A stretch of DNA of 64,000 nt from Bolinopsis microptera (Eukaryota > Ctenophora > Tentaculata > Lobata > Bolinopsidae): the NCBI RefSeq assembly GCF_026151205.1, contig NC_087080.1:17087337-17151336 (forward strand). Reading direction: 5' to 3'. Of this stretch, positions 57,720 to 64,000 are shown piece after piece. The stretch's first letter is position 1, and each line of letters starts with the position of its first letter. A program made the translations under genes and the position numbers. The notes beneath the pieces are model-generated. The model had not been told where the DNA came from. It saw only the letters and a list, made by a program, of their open reading frames with translations, and did not search any database.

Positions 57720-58467
57720 ATATCAAGAAGAAGAAGAAGAAAGAAGTAAAATATTTGCATAAAAATCCGTGTGTTGCCAAGAGAAATGGAGTAAATATCT
57801 CTTGATTTTTTCCATTCACACTCTTTTGTAAAAAGACAGTACTAGTGAAAGGTTAAGAATGGTCATTTTTGCAGAAAAAGAGGGATTTTGGAGACTTATT
57901 AGAATTAGAATTAGAATCAAATTTACACAGCAATATAATAAAGATAGTAAAAAAATTTAGAGATGCTTCGATCTGCTGTGCAGGACATTCAAATCAGTCC
58001 AAAACTGTTAATGGAGTGCCCTTCTAAGGACTAAAAATCAAAACATACTATAGTATGTATATAAATAATAAGTTATAAGTTAATGAGTATAAGGTATGGT
58101 AAATTGGTGGGTTGAAACATTGAACTGTGGGCATGAAGGTAACCATTAAATTATTACGAAAATTACATAGATACCCACTTTAACATAACGTCAGAATTAT
58201 GAACACAACAAGAAAATTGAGAATAATCTTGTGCAAGGGTAGGGACCCAGATGTCGATTCTAACCCAAATAAACTTTAAGGAGGCTTCTCATCAGTAGCC
58301 GCACCTCCTTACTCGGTTTCTGAACTGGAATTCTATGGGCTTCCAGACGGCCAGATCGAGTATTACCATCCCATCCTTCTAGAGTTCATCACAAGTAGCA
58401 CCCACCTTGAAGATCTTTGACACCCAGACACACCCCATTGGCGAACAAACTTTGGATATAATCTTAC
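57720..58467. other. non-coding stretch upstream of arrestin gene A
   Basis: No exon recognised. It may contain the promoter of gene A together with 57.25-57.43 kb, but no TATA or start signal could be chosen with confidence. Confidence 0.35.
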
Positions 58468-58796
58468 AAGCTATTGTTTATTTCATTATACGATGAGACA
58501 CCATTAATTACATCCTTTCAGCGCTGATATATAACAAATAATTTGAGGCGGAGAAGACAGAAGAAAACACATCGGCAAAGTCAATGGACGGCTATACAGC
58601 AACGTGGCTAGTGGCCCGCCTGCACGGAGGGGACGGAACGGTTAACAGGTATGGTTAATCAATCGTGTTCAAAAGGAAATTTGCAATCACTGTCTGAAGA
58701 ATATTGGAGTAGGGCTTCCCCACTTTGAATGTTTTGTCTCGGTATTGTCGTATACTTAGTACTTACCAGAATACAAATTTAATATTTCGATTTGAT
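58468..58796 (+). repeat. duplicate of 61141-61470, lacking the start codon
   Basis: Nearly identical to 61141-61470, except that TTAAATG is missing before GGCGGAGAAG, which removes the ATG of the small antisense frame. Confidence 0.9.
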
Positions 58797-59540
58797 ATAA
58801 ATTCAAAATTAGAACATTCAAATGGTAAAAAATTGTGAATGATTTTCATGGTGAATCAAGTTTCCAAATTGTAAAATTTCACCATTTTGTTTGTTTGGGG
58901 ACCGGTTTTTGGTTCACCAGCTAATGTTTACAAAATCATAAGATACATAACAATATAATTTTATTCAATATAAGTGAGAATGAGAATTAAAAATTATGAT
59001 GTAACCTTTATCGTTTATTCTTTTTTTTAAACCAAAAACTTTAAAAAACTTCATTCAACATTTCAAATAAAACAAACAGTTATACTCATCAACCACTTAT
59101 CATACACTAAAAAGTTGTTTAAAAACGCTACAGTGTACAATTACATGCGGTACATTTTCTTTCGCAATTTTTAAACTTTCTTCAAAACATCATCAAACAG
59201 TATAAGAAAAAAAAACAGATATTTATTCCGGACCATGCCGGTAGTTCTAATGACCAATTTACAAAAATAGTTATATATAAATAATATTATAATTATTGTC
59301 ACTACAACAGCTACAGTGATGATTATTTACATAGCTGACTAGTGTCTTATTATTGTGTTAATTATAACTTAGTGTGGAACCTGACAGTGACTTTATTATT
59401 ATCTAAGTTAGTGATCAGTTAGTGACTAACATAAAGAGTATACTGTGTTGAAGTAATTAGCTATTATTAAATGCATAAGTCGGATAACTAGGAGCATAAG
59501 TCCCACCTCCCTGGACCTCATTCCCTTCTCCCTCAGTCCC

Positions 59541-62500
59541 TTACATCGCCGCCCAACCGTGCATCACTTCTTCATAGCTGGGTAGTGGTGGTGCACTAAT
59601 GTCTGGTGGTGGTGCACTAATGTCTGGTGGTGGTGCACTAATGTCTGGTGGTGGTGCACTAATGTCTGGTGGTGGTGCATTAATGTCTGGAGGCGGTGCA
59701 CTAATGTCTGGTGGTGGTGCATTAATGTCTGGAGGCGGTGCACTAAAATCTGGAGGCGGTGAACTAATGTCTGGCGGTGGTGCACCTATGGCTGGAGGCG
59801 GTGCATTATGATTAATGTCTGGAGGCGGTGAACTAATGTCTGGTGGTGGTGCACTAATGTCTGGTGGTGGTGCACTAATGTCTGGTGGTGGTGCACTTAT
59901 GGCTGGAGGCGGTGCGTTTGCGTCCGGCTGGTATTGGAGGTTGATGTGTTGCACCTGTTCATGTTGACGAAGTGGGATTGTACCGATGGTGATGTTCACC
60001 GGAACGTTCAGATGATACCCAAACCATAAGGGATGCACACTGAGCACCACAGTGTACATTATATCTATGATGTTACAGTTGATGAGGCGGGAGGGCGGGA
60101 GGGGTGGTAGGAGGAGCCCGACATTACTCCACGTGAAACTGGCACCCGGTGCAATCCTTCCCCTCGTGCGGGTCAATATTGTCTTGTTTACGGTCTGCTT
60201 CTTACCACATGATGATGTGAAAATATTGCTCTCAATCAGCTTTATCTTTGATTTGGTCATGACCTTGTTGCTAAGATTCTCTATACTAGCGGAAAAGGAA
60301 ATGCTCTCCCCACACACGAACCCCAGCTTGGGGAAGGAGAGTGAAGCGCTGAGTGGACCAGTAGTACAGCAGAGATATCCAAACTTTTTACTCCCACTAA
60401 TGGTCTTCGGATGTGCTGCACCTGAAATAATTTGGTCGATCAGCAGTTATGTTTTAAGATATATTATGAGCTTTGTCGAGTAAATGTGGTGTATGAGCGT
60501 GTCAAATTTTGCAGAAATCTCAGAACTTGTTAAGGCCAGAGGGGGGAGGGTAAATGGCACTTTTCTAGTTTTCATATAATATTTGATAATAGCTGCTGGA
60601 GACGAACAAGAAGAAAAAAACCGGATCAAAATCTGACCTTGCGTTCCTGAGATATCGCGCGCTAAATTTTGAGGTTTACCTGTAATTATATGTTAAACTG
60701 GATCTTTAAACGGCTGTAACTTTTTTGACCTTTCGATTCCTTAGTTGAGAAAACCGGCCACTCCCTGATCTTGAGGTTTGGTACAGTGGTTCCTTGGACA
60801 ATTATCCTTATTTATGGTGCAGCGATTTTTTTTATTTGAATCGGTTCTCGAATTATGAGGTTAACCATGTCAAAAATTCGACAAATTTAGTTGGTTAACC
60901 TCATAATTCGAGAAACGAGTCAAATAAAAAAATCGCTGCACCTAATGTCTAGATAGTTGTCCAAGGTAGTGTTGCAAGTAAGAGAGGCATACAGTTATAT
61001 ACTTCTTTTAATGAAAATGAATAAGAACTTCGTGAATTACTTGGTTTGGTCAGAAATGCACGTATACACAGGGGACCCGCTATCCTAGCAAAGACTCCAG
61101 AACACTTTATTGTTTTCACAGAGCTGGAGTGTAGAAATAGTCAAAGCTATTGTTTATTTCATTATACGATGAGACACCATTAATTACATCCTTTCAGCGC
61201 TGATATATAACAAATAATTTGAGGTTAAATGGCGGAGAAGACAGAAGAAAACACATCGGCAAAGTCAATGGACGGCTATACAGCAACGTGGCTAGTGGCC
61301 CGCCTGCACGGAGGGGACGGAACGGTTAACAGGTATGGTTAATCGTGTTCAAAAGGGAATTTGCAATCACTGTCTGAAGAATATTGGAGTAGGGCTTCCC
61401 CACTTTGAATGTTTTGTCTCGGTATTGTCGTATACTTAGTACTTACCAGAATACAAATTTAATATTTCGATATTTCGATTCCTTAGTTGAGAAAACCGGC
61501 CACTCCCTGATCTTGAGGTTTGGTACAGTGGTTCCTTGGACAATTATCCTTATTTATGGTGCAGCGATTTTTTTTATTTGAATCGGTTCTCGAATTATGA
61601 GGTTAACCATGTCAAAAATTCGACAAATTTAGTTGGTTAACCTCATAATTCGAGAAACGAGTCAAATAAAAAAATCGCTGCACCTAATGTCTAGATAGTT
61701 GTCCAAGGAACTAGTTGTTTAAACGATTTTACTGATAAGAGAGCAACTGTTACGGCACAAAGAAGCGCAAGCATTACTAGCAATATAAGTGTCCAAGTTA
61801 CCCTCCTAGTCTCCTACACAATTTGAACTTTTTCGTCATATTTGAACTAACTATGAATTGATTGTGGGTATAAAATAAAATTTTGTTTTACTAACAAGAA
61901 ATGCACCGGTTTTCTTTTGTGGATGGCCGCTCAATTTCCCGATCCGTGATGGCTTATTTTACTAAATTCAATATAACCTGGGTCAAAGGTCAGCGCTTAT
62001 GTGTAATTGTATTGCGCGAACGTTTTTCTATCGCGCATTCTTAAAATCGAGTCTAAAAACCTATCTTCTCCTACAATTTTTGAGCAATCACCCTCAAAAT
62101 TTCAGGATATGTTCTTAGGATCAGTTAGAGGCCCCCTTAATCACTGATCACTTCTTATTGATCTATAAGAACATTTGTTGTTTTGAGATACGAACATTTT
62201 ATGTTTAATTTCAATTCTGTATTTTATGTAGGGTCGGCACTAATATCTTTAAATGGTTTAACCGTCGTATTTTTATTTAGCTGAAATAGATTTTTTAATT
62301 TATGTTTTATAATTATGTACATTTTTCTCACTCCAGCTGCAGTCTGGTAGTGTCGAGATTCATGAATGTTTTTCTAGCCTTCTTTATATCAATAAATCAT
62401 ATTGTTGCCTCATTGCTAAAAGAACTGGATTCTTCCAGGAAGCATCCCGTGCACAGAGCTTGGTCTACATATATATTAAATTATTAACCATTCATTCTGT

Positions 62501-63718
62501 ATGTGCACGAAAATTTATTTCAATCAATCATTGTAGATATATTTTGGTCTTCAAGTGTAAATGTAATTGTAATACATTAATGTAAAATGTGTTTAAAAAA
62601 AAGAAAACTCACCGTACATATCCTGGTTGAGGTCGATTGTTGACACAACTGTGACATCAAGAAAAATGTACAGAGGTTTCTTTTTTCTTCTAATTTTAAC
62701 AGTCAAGTCATACTGGACCCTCCCTGTGGGTATGTGTTGTAAGTTTCAATCTGTGTCGCTGTGTGTAATCGAGTTTCAAGTTAAATCTCAAAATCACAAA
62801 CGATATGCAATGATAAATCATCATTATGTCAATTGTTCAATTTAGACTTTGGATTTAGACTTGATGCAAATTTAGACTCGATGCAAATTTAAGCTATAAT
62901 ATCGAGATATTATTGGAGCCGTGGGCTTCATAGTATAGAGGAAGTTGTAAAGAGAGAGGAGAATGCACTCACCACTTATGTGGTGAGAAGTAGAGACCCA
63001 GAACTGATTGCTCTGAAGGACTACTTTGTCAAAGACAAGAAGAGATAGAGAAAGAAACTGACCGAACACAACGCGAGGAAATACGCAAGGAGAAGTGGAC
63101 AGCTAATATTAATAGCAATTGTTGCAATTTTTTGAATTTGCATATCATGAAGATCATCTGCCTGTATCCATACTACTTAATATAACATTAGTAACAGTTT
63201 GATTACAAGATGATTTCATCGATATTATTTACGAGATATGGATCTTTAAAGAGCACAACAATTACAAGTTAAGACTCCTAAAATAGCTTATCAAATATTT
63301 ATTCATTATTGCTGTAGCCTGTATTTATGATATGTTTAGAAGTTATAAATTAAAATTAAAGGGAGATTTGCAGGTGAATGATATAGTCAGCTGCAACAAT
63401 TATACATATCAAAGTAGTATGTAAAACGGTATCAATTGTGTGGACAGTAACCATAATGATAACGACTGTCCATCATAATGCCAGATATCTCCACTGATTA
63501 TGACTAATTATCATGATAATAATAGATAACTCTAATTGCAGTAAATATGTATAACCCCAGGTCACGAAGCAAATCACCCACTTACCATGCTTTCCAGTGA
63601 AAGTGGCGGGTATGTTCGTGGGAAGAGTTATAGAGAAGGGCAAGTTGTGACGTCCAGCCGGAAGCTTGCTCTCCTCCCTGCCGTCCCCGATAAGATACAG
63701 TTCTATGTTAAGGTAGGT
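59541..63718 (-). CDS. arrestin-domain (ARRDC-type) gene B, 3' part
   Basis: Exons 63586-63718, 62613-62723 and 59541-60421 join in frame. The first exon(s) lie beyond the right edge. The first visible exon reads TYLNIELYLIGDGREE, KLPAGRHNLPFSITLP, IPATFTGKH; the next RVQYDLTVKI, KKKPLYIFLDVTVVSTIDLN; the last GYLCCTTGPL, GFVCGESISFSASIENLSNK, HPLWFGYHL. A proline repeat of about 16 SAPPPDI-like units and LPSYEEV end the protein. All exons are open, so this copy looks intact. It differs from gene A most strongly just after the N/C domain border. Role: probable membrane-trafficking adaptor of the alpha-arrestin type, by family. Confidence 0.85.
60792..60966. mobile_element. hairpin MITE, 175 bp, copy 1
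   Basis: Ends CCTTGGACAATTATC and GATAGTTGTCCAAGG. Almost the whole element folds on itself, with arms around GGTTAACCTCATAATTCGAG. Confidence 0.85.
61229..63048 (+). CDS. small two-exon gene antisense to arrestin gene B, unrecognised
   Basis: Exon 1, 61229-61332, starts at an ATG (MAEKTEENTSAK, TWLVARLHGGDGTVN) and ends AACAG|GTATGG. Exon 2, 62934-63048, starts after TTCATAG and reads IEEVVKREENALTTYVV, SRDPELIALKDYF, then a TAG. The split codon joins as Ser, giving 72 residues. In the three copies of exon 2, base changes fall mostly at third positions of this frame, suggesting past selection for protein. In copy 3 the end is shortened by a 14-base deletion. No family is recognised. It could be a decayed fragment of a larger gene carried with the cassette. 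Confidence 0.45.
61534..61708. mobile_element. hairpin MITE, 175 bp, copy 2
   Basis: Nearly identical to 60792-60966, together with about 50 bases of left flank (60738-60791 matches 61480-61533). The match ends exactly at the right end of the MITE. Confidence 0.85.
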
Positions 63719-64000
63719 CTCAGAGTTTTTATAGTGAATTGTGTGGTTTCTCTCTCCTCCACTCTGCTCTGTCCAAGCAACCTACGGAAGATACCCTGAG
63801 TTAAATAACCCATGACCCAGCAAAGTCCCCTATCATTGGTACACTCCCGATCACGAGCACGTGACTGTCCGCATATAGACGATTTACACATTTAGTTTGA
63901 TAGCTCCTGCTAAACTTACTTTTCGTATCAATTATATGTTTTAAATAATCCCGCTCCAGATCTAGGATATAATAATAATAATAATACATTGTTGCAGTTG
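63450..64000. repeat. paralogue of 55237-57000
   Basis: Matches the region around the second arrestin exon of gene A and its flank, without the solo LTR and without the G-rich indel. It is cut by the right edge of the window. Confidence 0.9.

Larger units (their letters stand above)
60422..62612. other. intron of arrestin gene B with duplicated elements
   Basis: Holds two copies of a 175-bp hairpin MITE, a duplicate of 58468-58796, and the first exon of the antisense frame. The rest is unremarkable. Confidence 0.5.
58738..63430. repeat. older third copy of the arrestin cassette
   Basis: Carries the same order of leader, two minisatellite units (59406-59431), arrestin C exon, N-domain exon and antisense frame. 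It has about 2 kb of extra sequence between the two exons. It is much more diverged than units 1 and 2 are from each other. Confidence 0.85.

Noticed and set aside
59564-59811. Frames of His-Gln-rich and Met-Ser-Gly-rich repeats on both strands.
   Set aside because: These are shadows of the arrestin SAPPPDI-coding minisatellite read in other frames.

Overview
The window is animal nuclear DNA, AT-rich and repeat-rich, and nearly all coding signal is split by introns with canonical GT/AG sites. The host genes are a SIX-class homeobox gene, a rhodopsin-class GPCR, a CCCH-MJ1316 (LENG9-like) gene, a secreted nucleoredoxin-like protein and arrestin-domain (ARRDC-type) genes with a C-terminal LPSY motif. 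These say metazoan. The intronless SIX gene, compact genes and non-LTR elements suggest an invertebrate, perhaps early-branching, but the sequence alone does not name the species.

Layout. 1-7.4 kb is repeat and fold-back DNA without a convincing gene. 7442-10144 is a 5'-truncated LINE whose 5' end is inverted (twin priming) and which is flanked by an 11-bp target duplication. 10.1-13.8 kb is non-coding with simple repeats. 13.8-14.7 kb (minus) is the LENG9-like gene. 14.7-21.9 kb is non-coding with several minisatellites. 21930-26577 is a complete but mutated second LINE with a 14-bp target duplication, itself split by two adjacent fold-back elements, each bounded by TTATAA. 30272-31999 (plus) is the large last exon of a GPCR. 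32809-33574 is a mariner-type MITE. 33833-34297 (minus) is a secreted thioredoxin-fold protein with a TATA box. 35349-36257 (plus) is the SIX gene with a TATA box. 36.3-39.2 kb holds nested palindromes, a hAT-type MITE with an 8-bp target duplication, and a (CCCCAA)n tract.

From 39.2 kb to the right edge lies the most complex part: an arrestin-domain gene cluster on the minus strand. A cassette carrying the last two arrestin exons and a 3.5-3.6 kb array of an 11-bp minisatellite is duplicated in tandem (39563-45799 and 45800-52112). A third, older copy at 58.7-63.4 kb has only two minisatellite units. Upstream exons of one gene lie at 57.1 and 55.4 kb. A second gene enters from the right edge. 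Exon phases fit exactly, so the first gene has two possible 3' ends; the nearer one is frameshifted. A small two-exon plus-strand reading frame overlaps the second gene antisense. Comparing the paralogous copies exposes insertions that could not otherwise be seen: an 874-bp solo LTR with 4-bp target duplications, carrying about eleven hairpins that share one six-base loop, and a 3.1-kb insertion rich in a TTTGTCACA motif with a nested TA-flanked MITE.

The genes do not form an obvious pathway. The main interest is how the arrestin locus has been remodelled by duplication, minisatellite expansion and insertion.
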